A stretch of DNA of 64,000 nt from Nosema muscidifuracis (Eukaryota; Microsporidia; Nosematidae), in NCBI GenBank assembly GCA_028335825.1, contig JAIOKI010000012.1:124001-188000 (forward strand), written 5' to 3'. Below, in pieces: positions 19,805 to 29,842 of the stretch. The notes beneath the pieces are model-generated. The model was not told the origin of the DNA. It saw nothing but the letters and a program-made list of their open reading frames with translations, and did no database searches. Position 1 is the first letter of the stretch. Each line of letters begins with the position of its first letter. Position numbers and translations under genes: made by a program.

Positions 19805-20195
19805 TAGGGATAATCATTTAGTTTTTTTTAATTTGCTTTTAAACGAACAAATTAAATTATTTGATTAATTACTAATTTTAAATAAAAATAAATCTAATTA
19901 TTAATGATTACCGATCTAAGATATTAATGACATGAGATATATATATGATATTTATGACTCATATATACAATTAGTAAAAAAGACTAAGTGAAAATTGATT
20001 GTTAAATTTTAAGATACTTAATAATTACTTAATCAATATTTATGGTTTATAAATACATACTATCAAGTTATTGAAAATATAATTGGTGATATTTTTAGTT
20101 GATAAACATTTCTAATTTTATTAATTAAATATTAAGATACTTAATAATTATTGATATTATTGTAAATTAGAATTATTATTAAACTTATCTTTCAG
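19805..20195. other. Spacer between the 182-aa gene and 5S rRNA
   Basis: AT-rich, no reading frame. The phrase AAGATACTTAATAATTA occurs twice (near 20009 and 20133). It contains the 5S upstream region. Confidence 0.5.
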
Positions 20196-20310
20196 TTACG
20201 GCCATATCTACTGTAAAGCACCGGAACTCGTCAGCTCTCCGAAGTTAAGCCAGTAAGAGCCTAGTTAGTACTAAGATGGGAGACCGCTTGGAAAAGCTGG
20301 GTGCTGTAAT
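20196..20310 (+). rRNA. 5S ribosomal RNA
   Basis: About 115 nt. The terminal helix pairs TTACGGC at the 5' end with GCTGTAA at the 3' end. The internal sequences are those of eukaryotic 5S: AGCACCGGAACTCGTCAGC, CTCCGAAGTTAAGC, then TAGTACTAAGATGGGAGACC, which covers the internal control region for RNA polymerase III, and CTTGG. A T-run follows at once as a Pol III terminator. It lies 30 kb from the main rRNA unit and between two copies of the folded RNA block. Confidence 0.96.
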
Positions 20311-20319
20311 TTTTTTATA
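20311..20319 (+). terminator. Poly-T terminator of 5S rRNA
   Basis: TTTTTTT starts at the end of the 5S acceptor helix, the usual RNA polymerase III stop signal. Confidence 0.75.
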
Positions 20320-20720
20320 AATTATAAACTAGTGAGAAAGGATTTTATTTTTAGATTGAGTTATATTTTTTTCAATATTGTTGTTTTTCATTCAGCATAT
20401 TATAAATTATATTATCGAATGTAGTCATGAGTGTAGTGATTTTCATTTTTTAGCTTTATATCTTTATTATAAACATTTATCTATGCATATATATAATTTC
20501 AAATTTTATCTAAGATCAAAAGATCATGTGTTTACTTCATTTATATGTAAAACAATTTCTTTTTTGATTTGAAAAAAGAATTCTGAATATTAGAATAATA
20601 AAAAGAAAATTAAATTGAATATAATATTAACAAAGATTAATCATTAAACTAAGACTTTAAAAAGTCATGCAAGTGTACTCAATAATGAAAAGTTTTATAA
20701 GATTTTAATTATATAAGTTA
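20320..20720. other. Spacer between 5S rRNA and folded RNA block copy B
   Basis: AT-rich. The longest open frame (64 codons near 20378) has no C-run and no coding look. Nothing else is seen. Confidence 0.5.
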
Positions 20721-21432
20721 TATATTAACTAGTTAAGTAAAAAGAATCATTTTATCCTCTTTGTATATTTTCATAATTTCAATTTTTATTTTAAATTCCT
20801 TCATTGAGAGGAGAAAATCTGAAATTTAACAAAATATCACTGGTAGATTAATAACAACCATAATGTTACCAGTATAATTAATAAGACAATATATGACTAA
20901 TGTATTAATATTAGCAAATATAATATGTTATATGCTAAGATCAATATTTCTTAGAAATATTTAATTTTCAATTTGTTGTATAAAACAAACAAAGTATCTT
21001 CAAAAACTATATAAACGATTTCACCCCTACCCCCTATGTCTATTTCATTGATTCTTTTGATTAAGAAGATATAGACATTAGGAAATACCTGCATGCTTAC
21101 ATGGATTGGCGCATACAGAAGTAAGAACAGGTGTATGTTGCAATCTTATATAAAGAATAATGTGATAAGATTGTGGTCCCGAATTATAAATCACATCTTG
21201 TTCAATTTCTGATAATAAATAGATAGATCTGTGATACAGGATGTAGAGGAAAGATTCGTGGATGCAACTTGACTGATACTTATGTCTTTAATAAGTGAAC
21301 TCAGTTGAGTAAAATCTGTGTAAGGTCAAGATACTGTTAAACAGTTTGAAATCCGTGATGAAAAAGATGACCGGATTAGCAGGTAGTTCAATGAGTGGAT
21401 GTTGTTGAGGGTGTTGAGTATGGTGTATTGTT
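20721..21432 (+). repeat. Duplicated RNA-gene block, copy B
   Basis: Near-copy of 16899-17600, starting at the same TATATTAACTAGTTAAG and ending in GAGTATGGTGTATTGTTTA. Copy B has a 12-base insertion near 21405 (an extra GGGTGTTGAGTA-type unit). Otherwise it differs mainly by single substitutions. Confidence 0.9.
21037..21389 (+). ncRNA. Structured non-coding RNA, copy B (family unresolved)
   Basis: Second copy of the folded RNA. The closing helix is GAAATACCTGC (21082-21092) with GCAGGTAGTTC (21379-21389), which now has one mismatch. Pairing-neutral changes are seen elsewhere. ACAGGATGT keeps its helix through a U-G pair, TCAGTTGAGT likewise, and the 3' hairpin is AATCCG/CGGATT (C-G) where copy A has U-G. 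The GAGGAAAG core and the TGATGA loop are unchanged. The TATA-like and C-run signals are also kept, so both copies could be expressed. The mismatch in the closing helix hints that copy A may be the main gene. Confidence 0.68.
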
Positions 21433-22740
21433 TATAGTATGGGTGATTCTCTGGAGTGGTAATGTTTCATATAAAAAAATAAGTATTAGAATTATAAATC
21501 TAAATTTTTAAGGTGTATATCTTTTTAAATTAAAGCACCTTTTTTGTATGAGGAAAGAAGAGTTGTTAGGATTTTATATTATAAAGTGTTGAAAAAGGAA
21601 ATCTAGAATGCTATTATTCGAAATTGTAATATTGATTGGTCAATTTGTAAATCACTTTACTGCTAAAAATTAATAGATAATAAATTTACTTATATTTATT
21701 TTTTTCAATAATTATTAATAACGGTATTTAATTTCATTTATTAAAAAAGATTAAATAAAGTGTTTTTGAGTTTGTTTATCTAAACACAATAAAAATAAGA
21801 CAGAAGTTATTATTTTAAATATAGGGATAGAAGTATTAGATCAAAAATTAAAATTTACCTCTCGAGTAAGATATTGATTTGTAACAAGAGTCATAAATAT
21901 TTTATATCTTCTTCTAAAAACTAACCAATGCCTTTGAAGAAAATAAGATCAAATCTTAAACCGTGCTTAGTTATAAAAAGTATAAGTCATTAAATTTTTT
22001 TCTTTTGAAATTACCAAAAAGCTTTGCATTATAATTATTATATAAATTTCTGAGTAAAATAAAAATTCGTTACATTTCACTGCTCGAAAAGAATTCATCA
22101 ATTGTAATTTTATTTCGATATACTGATTATTTTTTATCTATACCTTCACTTTCTAATTAAAATTAATTTTCTTCCGATCTTATATAATTAATCTGTATTT
22201 AAATCATCTTATACAGATATTACTAAAAAATAAATTCTGTAAATATAAAATATATCTAACCGAATATATTTTATCATATTAATCTCATTATTATAGATAA
22301 ATTTACTACTTTTCTTAAATTATTTAATTTAATATTATTAAAATTAATACAAACAGAATAATTTATTAATTTCACAAAATATTATTGGAACAAATAAATA
22401 AGTCGTTATAATTAGATAATTTATTATAAAATTCAATAAATATTTCTTTGTTATTCTGGATTTATTTATAATTATATAGAATATAATAAATTTATTCCTG
22501 AAAGCCATAATTCTAATCTACGCTAAAGCTGATGCTCGTTGCTTTGATAATGTTTGAGTACTTTGAATTATTAAAGATATTTATTTATATTAAGTATACA
22601 TATTTTTAATAAGAAATGATTAATAAATTTTTATAAAAAATATATTATGCGACAAATTTTATATCGAATTAAAAAATTATCGAATGATATCAACATTAAT
22701 CAAAATAAATTCATTTATGTGCATTTATTCAAAATATAAA
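21433..22740. other. 1.3-kb gene-free region
   Basis: AT-rich, no reading frame, no RNA gene seen. A short patch of higher G+C near 22500-22545 (around CTACGCTAAAGCTGATGCTC) has no cloverleaf or other fold that I can make out. Confidence 0.5.
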
Positions 22741-23055
22741 AACTAATTTAAATGTCAAATATGTAAACATAATATCCCGAAAAAAATAATGTATAAAAAC
22801 ACTTAATAAATATAAAAACTAATTTAAATGTCAAATATGTAAACATATATCCCGAAAAAAATAGTGTATAAAAACACTTAATAAATATAAAAACTAATTT
22901 AAATGTCAAATATGTAAACATAATATCCCGAAAAAAATAGTGTATAAAAACACTTAATAAATATAAAAACTAATTTAAATGTCAAATATGTAAACATAAT
23001 ATCCCGAAAAAAATAGTGTATAAAAACACTTAATAAATATAAAAACTAATTTCTA
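22741..23055. repeat. Tandem repeat, ~76-bp unit, four copies and a partial fifth
   Basis: AACTAATTTAAATGTCAAAT starts at 22741, 22817, 22892 and 22968, with a truncated copy at 23044. Spacing is 76, 75, 76 and 76 bp. Each unit contains ATATCCCGAAAAAAAT. The copies are almost identical, so the expansion is recent. It ends ~80 bp before the thymidylate kinase ATG. Confidence 0.95.
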
Positions 23056-23133
23056 TTTTTTCCCTCCATTTCAAATATTTTTTCCCTCCTATAACAAATA
23101 AAAAACTATTTATATGAGAATACTACCCTCCTC

Positions 23134-23733
23134 ATGTTTGTAGTATTCGAAGGACTAGATAAAAGTGGTAAAAGTACACTTAGCAGATCAGTATACTCAA
23201 AACTTAATGAAATGAAAATATCAGCCAAAGAAATGCATTTTCCTGATAGAAATTCCGTTATAGGTGATATATTAAATAAATACTTGACTGGTAAAATGGA
23301 TTTGGGCCCAGAAGCTACACATCTTTTGTTTACTGCTGATAGATACAATAAGAAGAAATATATTGAAGAGACTTCTAAAAATAATGTTCTTCTTTGTGAT
23401 AGATATTCCTGGAGTGGAATTGCATCTTCATCAGCTAAAGGTTTAGATATGGCTTGGTGTATTGACACAGAAAGACTTCTTCCTAAACCTGATCTTACAA
23501 TTTTTCTAATAGCTAATACCGATATAACAATGAAAAGATCTAACTGGGGTGATGAAGTATTAGAAACAAGAGATTTTCAAATTAAAATGGGTGAAGGATA
23601 CTCGCATATGCATGAGTTTGTTGATAATGTAGTAAAACTTGATGCTACTAAATCTGTAGAAGAACTTACCAATTTGGTTGTAGAAGAAATAGAAAAAATC
23701 TTTCGAGAAAGGTGTGTTCAAATACAAAATTGA
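23134..23733 (+). CDS. CDC8: Thymidylate kinase
   Basis: Phosphorylates dTMP to dTDP, an essential step in dTTP supply. The 199-residue protein opens with the P-loop GLDKSGKST (residues 7-15). It contains the DR(Y/S) motif as CDRYSWSGIA, and the LID-region and late helix positions fit the family. Length matches yeast and human enzymes (~210 aa). ACCCTCCTC lies directly before the ATG. The gene is isolated, with a recent four-copy tandem repeat just upstream that may include part of its promoter. It converges on the E4 ligase gene. Confidence 0.95.
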   Translation: MFVVFEGLDKSGKSTLSRSVYSKLNEMKISAKEMHFPDRNSVIGDILNKYLTGKMDLGPEATHLLFTADRYNKKKYIEETSKNNVLLCDRYSWSGIASSSAKGLDMAWCIDTERLLPKPDLTIFLIANTDITMKRSNWGDEVLETRDFQIKMGEGYSHMHEFVDNVVKLDATKSVEELTNLVVEEIEKIFRERCVQIQN

Positions 23734-24086
23734 TAAAAAAGAGTGAATGTAATAAAGTTTTATACAAATTTTTTATTTAATACGTTATTTTTTTTTAAAA
23801 TTAGTCATCTATCACTAAATTAATTATAGTTTATCATAATATTCGATACTCCTTATAATAAATTACAGAAATTATTTCTTCTTATTATATTTGTTTTTAA
23901 TATTTCAAAAAATTATTTATTATTATTAGATTTTCTTTTAATACAATTAACAATTTTTCTACTGATAATTTAAAAATGCAAATTTTATTTTTAATAAATT
24001 TATATAAAAGTAATTGATATTCTTTTTTGATCAATATAAGAGATTAAATTTATATAAAAGTAATTGATATTCCTTTTGATCAATAT
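23734..24086. repeat. Convergent spacer with 50-bp direct repeat next to the E4 stop codon
   Basis: Mostly AT-rich DNA without a frame. The phrase AAATTTATATAAAAGTAATT followed by GATATT and GATCAATAT occurs at 23996-24037 and again at 24046-24088, a 50-bp period that runs into the 3' end of the next gene. Confidence 0.75.
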
Positions 24087-26198
24087 TTATTTATTTTTTC
24101 TCTTCTCAATAATCTTTTTTAGCATTTCTTCATCTATCCTTACTTTTGAATCATCTAAAGGTTCCCTATTAAAAGGATCAATCCCATCATTTAACATAAT
24201 CATATTATAAGTACTTTTATCTATCGTAACATTAGAAGTTAATAATTTTATAGGGTCTTTAATAATATTATAAGTCAATGGATCAATAAATTCATCATCT
24301 TCTTCTTCTTCAACAATCTCTTTACGATATATTTTAAATTTTTCTATAAGATTTCTTAAATAATTTATATGTTCAATATTTAGAAGATATTTATTCTCAC
24401 ATATATCCAATCCATTAATAAATATACTAAGATCATAATACATTTCTTCATTACAAACTGATTTTATAAATTTTTTATCTTTTATTCCTATATAAATTAA
24501 TAGAATATTTCTTAGAAGATCTTTTGGATTAAATTTTAGTGTAGTATTTGTTATTGATTTAAAGAAATCTGCTAATATTTTATTTCTTGGTTTTTTTGTT
24601 ATATATGGATTCTTTAATACAAGGTTACTACACTTTGGTCCTACAATAGTCTTTAAATTACAGTTAAGAATTTTAACAAATACATTTATAAGTTCATCTA
24701 CCAATAAAATATCTACATTACATCTAATAATATGATTAAGTAAATTAAAACATGTCTCTACAAATATAAATGAAGTAGATACTCTTTGTTTGATCATTCT
24801 TACATACATAATATGATTCTGTATATTATTAAAATTTTCTGATTCAATATCCTTATTTAATAAATCATTTATCTCACTCATACCTGATAAACCATTACTT
24901 AATGCATATTCAAAATCACTCATTAAATTATTTATAAATTTAATATTTCTGTTACATATTTTTAATTTATTAAATGATTTATCTTCTACAATTATTATAT
25001 TAATTAAATATCTTATTTCTAATTTATGTCCTTCTTTTTGTATCTTATTATAATAATCTACTATACTATTAAGAAGACTAAATTTCATTATAGAAGTATT
25101 ATGTACTAAAATACGTAATACTTTTTGTTTATGTATATCAAATTGGAATAATAATTTAAGAATATTGTATGTAGAAGATGAAGGAGGTAAAATATCAAAA
25201 ATATACAAATAAGAAGATCTAGCATCTGTAAGAAAAGTATCATCTTTTAAGATACTTGATTCATCTTTTGAAATACTTGATTCATCCTTTGAAATATTTA
25301 AATCATCTCTTAAAATAACTTCACCTAAAAAATGTCCAAAAGATTCTTCATATTGAATATCTTTAAGTAAAATATCAATATGATCAACTTTCTTTCCATC
25401 AATTTTTAATCTAGTTCTTTCTTCAATTATCTTAATAAAACTAAGTTTAAATATTTCAATTTTACTTCGAAATACAAAATTAGTAAAAGACTCGTCAGAT
25501 CTTCTTAATGATACTTTATCATACATCTCTTTTTTAATAATAATATCTAAAAATTTGTTAATTAATTTGTTCATATTTAGAGCAAATACGTCAGATATAA
25601 ATTTATTCTCATCGAAGACTATTTTGTTTCGATCTTGATTTTCATTAATCAGAGTGTTTATGCTAATTATAAAATTCTTTTTAAATTTATTATCCCAACA
25701 AATAATTTTTTTTATAATTCTGTATAACAAATTGATATCAGAATCACCATTAAGAGTATTAAAATACCAAGGATTAGGGTACCATAAATTAGAATCCTCA
25801 AATACTTGATAAACCTGTTGAATTTCTAATATTGTATCCATAAAAAATAAAAGCTTTTTTTTAAATATAAAATTACAAAATTTTTTAAAGAAACTTACTG
25901 GAAGTATTTGTAGAAGATCAAGTGTGTTAAAAGAACCATCCTTGATTATGTAAAAAAATAAATCTTCTGTTAAATTAAATTCTTCTATTTTGTTTACCAA
26001 AAACTTTTTATGTTGATCTTTGTAAGTAGATCTAAAATTCTTAAATATTGTATGTAAAGGATTTTCTTCAGTATCAATAAAATGCATATAGAGAATTTCA
26101 CATTCTTCTATGTCAATGTATTCAATTTCAATATCTTCTTGTATATTCAATGATTCATAAAAATCTTTTCTCAGTATGGATGTTTCATCATTGTTCAT
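24087..26198 (-). CDS. UFD2: Ubiquitin conjugation factor E4 (Ufd2-type U-box protein)
   Basis: Extends short ubiquitin chains on substrates and hands them to the proteasome with Cdc48. The 703-residue protein is mostly the long helical Ufd2 core. It ends in a U-box at about 630-700: DDEFIDPLTYNIIKDPIKL, then TIDKSTYNMI and DPFNREPL. This fold is RING-like without zinc ligands and recruits E2. The family is ~960 aa in yeast, so the core is shortened, as is usual in microsporidia. A small tandem SSISKDE-type repeat near residues 300-315 is a lineage-specific insertion. AACCC lies nine bases before the ATG. Confidence 0.9.
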   Translation of the reverse strand: MNNDETSILRKDFYESLNIQEDIEIEYIDIEECEILYMHFIDTEENPLHTIFKNFRSTYKDQHKKFLVNKIEEFNLTEDLFFYIIKDGSFNTLDLLQILPVSFFKKFCNFIFKKKLLFFMDTILEIQQVYQVFEDSNLWYPNPWYFNTLNGDSDINLLYRIIKKIICWDNKFKKNFIISINTLINENQDRNKIVFDENKFISDVFALNMNKLINKFLDIIIKKEMYDKVSLRRSDESFTNFVFRSKIEIFKLSFIKIIEERTRLKIDGKKVDHIDILLKDIQYEESFGHFLGEVILRDDLNISKDESSISKDESSILKDDTFLTDARSSYLYIFDILPPSSSTYNILKLLFQFDIHKQKVLRILVHNTSIMKFSLLNSIVDYYNKIQKEGHKLEIRYLINIIIVEDKSFNKLKICNRNIKFINNLMSDFEYALSNGLSGMSEINDLLNKDIESENFNNIQNHIMYVRMIKQRVSTSFIFVETCFNLLNHIIRCNVDILLVDELINVFVKILNCNLKTIVGPKCSNLVLKNPYITKKPRNKILADFFKSITNTTLKFNPKDLLRNILLIYIGIKDKKFIKSVCNEEMYYDLSIFINGLDICENKYLLNIEHINYLRNLIEKFKIYRKEIVEEEEDDEFIDPLTYNIIKDPIKLLTSNVTIDKSTYNMIMLNDGIDPFNREPLDDSKVRIDEEMLKKIIEKRKNK

Positions 26199-26675
26199 GC
26201 AAAGGGTTAAATAAAATAAAATAAAAGGTAATCTTTTAAATTAACCTTAAAGATTTATTTATTAATATAATTAAAAGCATTGTCTTATATTAGTTTATAA
26301 AAATATTCTTATTTTATAGTTGTATTGAAAAAGTATTTCTATAAATTTGTAAAAGTATATACATAAAAGTAAATATAAAAAATTAAAAGTATAGATTAAT
26401 ATATAAAAATTATATACATAAAAGTAAATATAAAAAATTATATACATAAAAGTAAAAAAAATATATTAATATAACATACTGAAAACAATACATTAATATA
26501 TTAAAATAATATATAACTAAATATAAAAAAATATATAAAAATAATGACATCCCTTCAAAATAAAAAACATCATATTTATAATTATGTCACCCATAAAAAA
26601 TATTTAAATTAAATCTGTCAAGTATTTCAATTCTAAAAAAAAATATGTTATTTTAAAAACGAATACCCCTCGTTT
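26199..26675. other. Divergent promoter region of E4 ligase and alpha/beta hydrolase
   Basis: AT-rich, no frame. The middle is a loose repeat of ATATACATAAAAGTAAATAT. Each end carries the C-run of the gene it faces. Confidence 0.6.
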
Positions 26676-27425
26676 ATGAATCTCAAATCAAACAAAAATT
26701 TTGTTTTATCTCTCATATTCAAAATTTTATTTTTCACAAACTTCTTTATATTCGTCTTCCAAAGATCTTTAATGTTTAGAACACGTGGTTATTTAAATAT
26801 AAAATCTTATGATTCATTTAACTCTATAGATATATTCTATTTAAATAAAAAATCTGATACTGATATAATATACTGTCATGGATCTATAATATCAGGAAAA
26901 GTGTATGAAAAATTGATTAAAGAGATGGCAGATAAAACATCTTATAATGTGCTTAGCTTTAATCTGAGAGGTATGTTTAATAAAAGGGGAGTACCATCTG
27001 AAAAAGGAATAAGATCTGAACTAACAGATCTTATTCAATATCTAAATAGAAGGGATAAAAAATACATCGTATTTGGGCAATCTCTTGGATGTTGTTTAGC
27101 TATACAGCTTTGTAAGTTAATGAGTATAAAAAAATGCATACTAGAGAATCCTTTTATTAGTTATAAAAACACAGTTATGAATAAATTTTTTTGGAAATAT
27201 TTTCAATGGCTTATGGTTGATACTTGGGATAATTCAGATATTAGAAAAATGAATGATGTTTTGTTTTTGTTGTCTGATAATGATAATACGGTTGATAACT
27301 CCAATGGATTAAAAATGTCTAAAATGGTAAAAAATGGAAAAGTGAAAATGTTAAGAGAAAGTACACATTTTAATTCTGCATTGAATAAGAATTACTACAC
27401 ATATATTAATAAATTTATAAAGTGA
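26676..27425 (+). CDS. Alpha/beta hydrolase, ABHD13/BEM46-like
   Basis: A 249-residue serine hydrolase fold anchored by an N-terminal hydrophobic helix (about residues 8-30). The oxyanion-side motif YCHGS (66-70) comes first. The nucleophile elbow GQSLG has Ser136. A DNDNTVD loop (201-207) carries the likely acid, and the final STHFN holds His231. This order and the single N-terminal membrane span match the ABHD13/Bem46 group of membrane-tethered hydrolases, whose substrates are poorly known (lipid or acyl-protein ester). ATACCCCTCG lies before the ATG. Its last ~60 bp have been copied downstream in decayed tandem form. Confidence 0.85.
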   Translation: MNLKSNKNFVLSLIFKILFFTNFFIFVFQRSLMFRTRGYLNIKSYDSFNSIDIFYLNKKSDTDIIYCHGSIISGKVYEKLIKEMADKTSYNVLSFNLRGMFNKRGVPSEKGIRSELTDLIQYLNRRDKKYIVFGQSLGCCLAIQLCKLMSIKKCILENPFISYKNTVMNKFFWKYFQWLMVDTWDNSDIRKMNDVLFLLSDNDNTVDNSNGLKMSKMVKNGKVKMLRESTHFNSALNKNYYTYINKFIK

Positions 27426-27660
27426 AAATATATATTTTAATTTTGAATTGAATAAGAATTATTACATATATTAATAAATAAATATAAAAATAAATATTTT
27501 ACTTCTAAATTGAATAAAAATTACTACACATATTAATAAACAAAATATAAAAATAAAATATAAAAATAAATACAAAAATATATATTTTAATTCTAAAGTG
27601 AATAAGAATTATTACATATATTAATGAATAAAATATAAAAATAAAAGATAAAAATATTTT
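27365..27660 (+). repeat. Decayed tandem copies of the hydrolase 3' end
   Basis: The coding end ATTGAATAAGAATTACTACA followed by CATATATTAATAAA recurs about three more times past the stop codon, each copy with more changes and AATATAAAAATAAA filler between. The array therefore grew out of the gene's own 3' end. Confidence 0.75.
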
Positions 27661-27724
27661 TTTAATTAACTAAAATAAACAATAAATATTCCTAAGAAAA
27701 AATATTTTACCCCTTTAATTTAAT

Positions 27725-28660
27725 TTACACCACTCCTTTTAATAATTCATACATAAGTTCTTGAACAGTCTTATCCCTAAAAAATGATGTCTTATTAGAC
27801 CACTCTTCTAACTCAAGACATATCCACTTATTAATATAATTAATTGGATTATTACAAAATTCTTTCATAGTCTCCTTACGTTTTATTAAATTCTTTTTTA
27901 TTTCATTTATAGTATCAATTTTTCTCTCTAAATGATAAACATCTTTTGAATGTATTTTAGGATGCTGGTAAAGATCATCTACTTCAACAGGAATATCATA
28001 AATATTAAAAATATCTGAATTTGAATTAGGTATTTCAATTTCTATATCATCAAGTACTAATAAATGATCATCTATAATTTCAGGTAAATCTGTATATTTA
28101 AATTCATCTGTATTAAAGATCTTTGATAAATCTTCATTACACTTAACTGTATGATTATCTCTTATCATAAGATTATTCCTTATTATATAAGTGTACAAAG
28201 TTCCAAGAATATTTGGTTTAGTAGAAGTGGATATCAATAATAAAGAGGATAATTGTTGACTCAACTTGTAAATCTCTCTTTTATTAGATAATGTAACTAT
28301 AAGTTTAATACTCTCAAAAGAAGAAGATAATCTAATTTCGAATGCTTCAGATTCATCATATTGATTGGTCCATTCATATATCTCAGGATCTGATGATGGT
28401 CCATAATTCACTAAAATTATTAAATTATTGATAAGGTCTCCCATCTTGGCATTTACATTGTTTTTAAAGTCATTCATAACTCGACTATCTATACGTATAA
28501 AAGTACCATCTTTATCTGAATGTATTTTAGTATAAAGTCTAAGAGTTTTAATACATTTAATTCTCTTTCTATGTTCAGCTTCAGTTTTAAGTTGTCTTAA
28601 TAAGCAGAGTTCATTTATACGATTTTCTACTTCTTTTAATTTTTCATACTTTATTGACAT
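27725..28660 (-). CDS. SWIB-domain subunit of a SWI/SNF-type remodeller (Rsc6/BAF60-like)
   Basis: A 311-residue nuclear protein. A SWIB domain lies at about 150-202: GTLYTYIIRNNLMIRDN, then CNEDLSKIFNTDEFKYTDLP and DDHLLVLDDI. Before it is a beta-rich region with FIRIDSRVM, and after it a helical C-terminus with paired coiled segments. This layout is that of Swp73/Rsc6/SMARCD, which bridges the remodeller core to other subunits. It is shorter than the fungal proteins (~480 aa) by loss of the N-terminus. TACCC precedes the ATG. Two actin-related proteins, usual partners in such complexes, lie within 16 kb. Confidence is high for the domain, lower for the exact complex. Confidence 0.82.
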   Translation of the reverse strand: MSIKYEKLKEVENRINELCLLRQLKTEAEHRKRIKCIKTLRLYTKIHSDKDGTFIRIDSRVMNDFKNNVNAKMGDLINNLIILVNYGPSSDPEIYEWTNQYDESEAFEIRLSSSFESIKLIVTLSNKREIYKLSQQLSSLLLISTSTKPNILGTLYTYIIRNNLMIRDNHTVKCNEDLSKIFNTDEFKYTDLPEIIDDHLLVLDDIEIEIPNSNSDIFNIYDIPVEVDDLYQHPKIHSKDVYHLERKIDTINEIKKNLIKRKETMKEFCNNPINYINKWICLELEEWSNKTSFFRDKTVQELMYELLKGVV

Positions 28661-28870
28661 GAAGGGTAAAAAATAATTAAAAAAAAGATGAAATTTTTAT
28701 AAATGAAATATATATTTTTAAGTAAAAACTTAGATAGTATCCTTAAATCTAATATTAAAATAATAATTTAAATTCATGTATCAATAAATTTAAACATAAA
28801 CCAATAGAATATATTAAATTATTATTAGTTACTTTTTTTTATATAAATTAATCTTAATTGATTCTTATTT

Positions 28871-29842
28871 ATGATTCAAATTCGTGATTTAATCAATCAA
28901 GCACTTGATGAAGAAATGGATCTCAATTCTAATGTATACATATTGGGTGAAGAAGTGGGAAAATCAGGAGGACCACATGGTCTTACTAAAAATCTTCTTA
29001 AAAAATATGGTAAGAAACGTGTGTTGGATACACCTATTTCAGAAATGGGGTTTACAGGGTTAGCTGTTGGTTCAGGATATCTTGGACTTAGACCTGTAGT
29101 AGATTTTATGACTTGGAATTTTGCTTTACAATCTATTGATCATATCATAAATTCTTGTGCAAAAACTTTGTACATGTCAGGAGGTCGTGTCAAATGCCCT
29201 ATAGTTTTTAGGGGACCAAATGGATTTAATAGTGGATATGCTGCTCAACATACACAAGATTTTTCAGCTTATTATGGATCTATACCTGGTCTTAAAGTTG
29301 TATGTCCGTATACTGGTAAAGATCATAAAGGTCTTCTTAAGAGTGCTATACGAAATAATAATCCAGTAGTATATTTAGAAAATGAAATGTTATATAGTGA
29401 TATGTATCATGAAGTAGATAGTAATTACACTCAATCTCTTGATAAGTGTGTAATAGAAAAAAGAGGTAAGGATGTTACAATAATTGGCATATCAATTAGT
29501 CTTAGAGAAATTTTTAAAGCCAATAAAATTCTTGAAGAATTAAATATTTCTTGTGAGATTATTAATTTAGTATCAATCCGTCCAGTAGATTATGATACAA
29601 TTGCTCAGTCTATTTGTAAGACAAAAAAGATTGTTATAGTAGATTTTTCTTTTCCACAATATGGAGTAGCAAGTGAATTATCAGCTTGTTTATATGATAA
29701 ATGTTATGGAGTACTTGATAAACCTATTTTAAGATTAATGGGTAAAGATGTTCCTACTCCTTATGCATCTAATTTAGAAAAGAAATCTTTTCCTAGTTGT
29801 GAAGATATAGTAGAAGCAGTAAGAAAGATATGTGAAAAATAA
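28871..29842 (+). CDS. PDB1: Pyruvate dehydrogenase E1 component, beta subunit
   Basis: Beta half of the thiamine-dependent E1 that decarboxylates pyruvate. The 323-residue protein covers the whole family core, from IRDLINQALDEEMDLNSNVY through GEEVGKSGG, the TPISEMGFTGLAVGSGYLG segment that meets thiamine diphosphate, and RGPNGFNSGYAAQHTQDFSA. The C-terminal transketolase domain ends in GKDVPTPYASNLE. There is no N-terminal targeting extension, unlike yeast Pdb1 (366 aa). Microsporidia that keep E1 lack E2 and E3, and the E1 is thought to act alone with another electron acceptor; which compartment it works in is debated. E1-alpha is not in this window. No C-run is seen before the ATG, which is unusual here. 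Confidence 0.95.
   Translation: MIQIRDLINQALDEEMDLNSNVYILGEEVGKSGGPHGLTKNLLKKYGKKRVLDTPISEMGFTGLAVGSGYLGLRPVVDFMTWNFALQSIDHIINSCAKTLYMSGGRVKCPIVFRGPNGFNSGYAAQHTQDFSAYYGSIPGLKVVCPYTGKDHKGLLKSAIRNNNPVVYLENEMLYSDMYHEVDSNYTQSLDKCVIEKRGKDVTIIGISISLREIFKANKILEELNISCEIINLVSIRPVDYDTIAQSICKTKKIVIVDFSFPQYGVASELSACLYDKCYGVLDKPILRLMGKDVPTPYASNLEKKSFPSCEDIVEAVRKICEK

Noticed and set aside
22741-23055. 76-bp array considered as a CRISPR-like array.
   Set aside because: Units are directly adjacent with no variable spacers, and the genome is eukaryotic; it is a plain tandem repeat.
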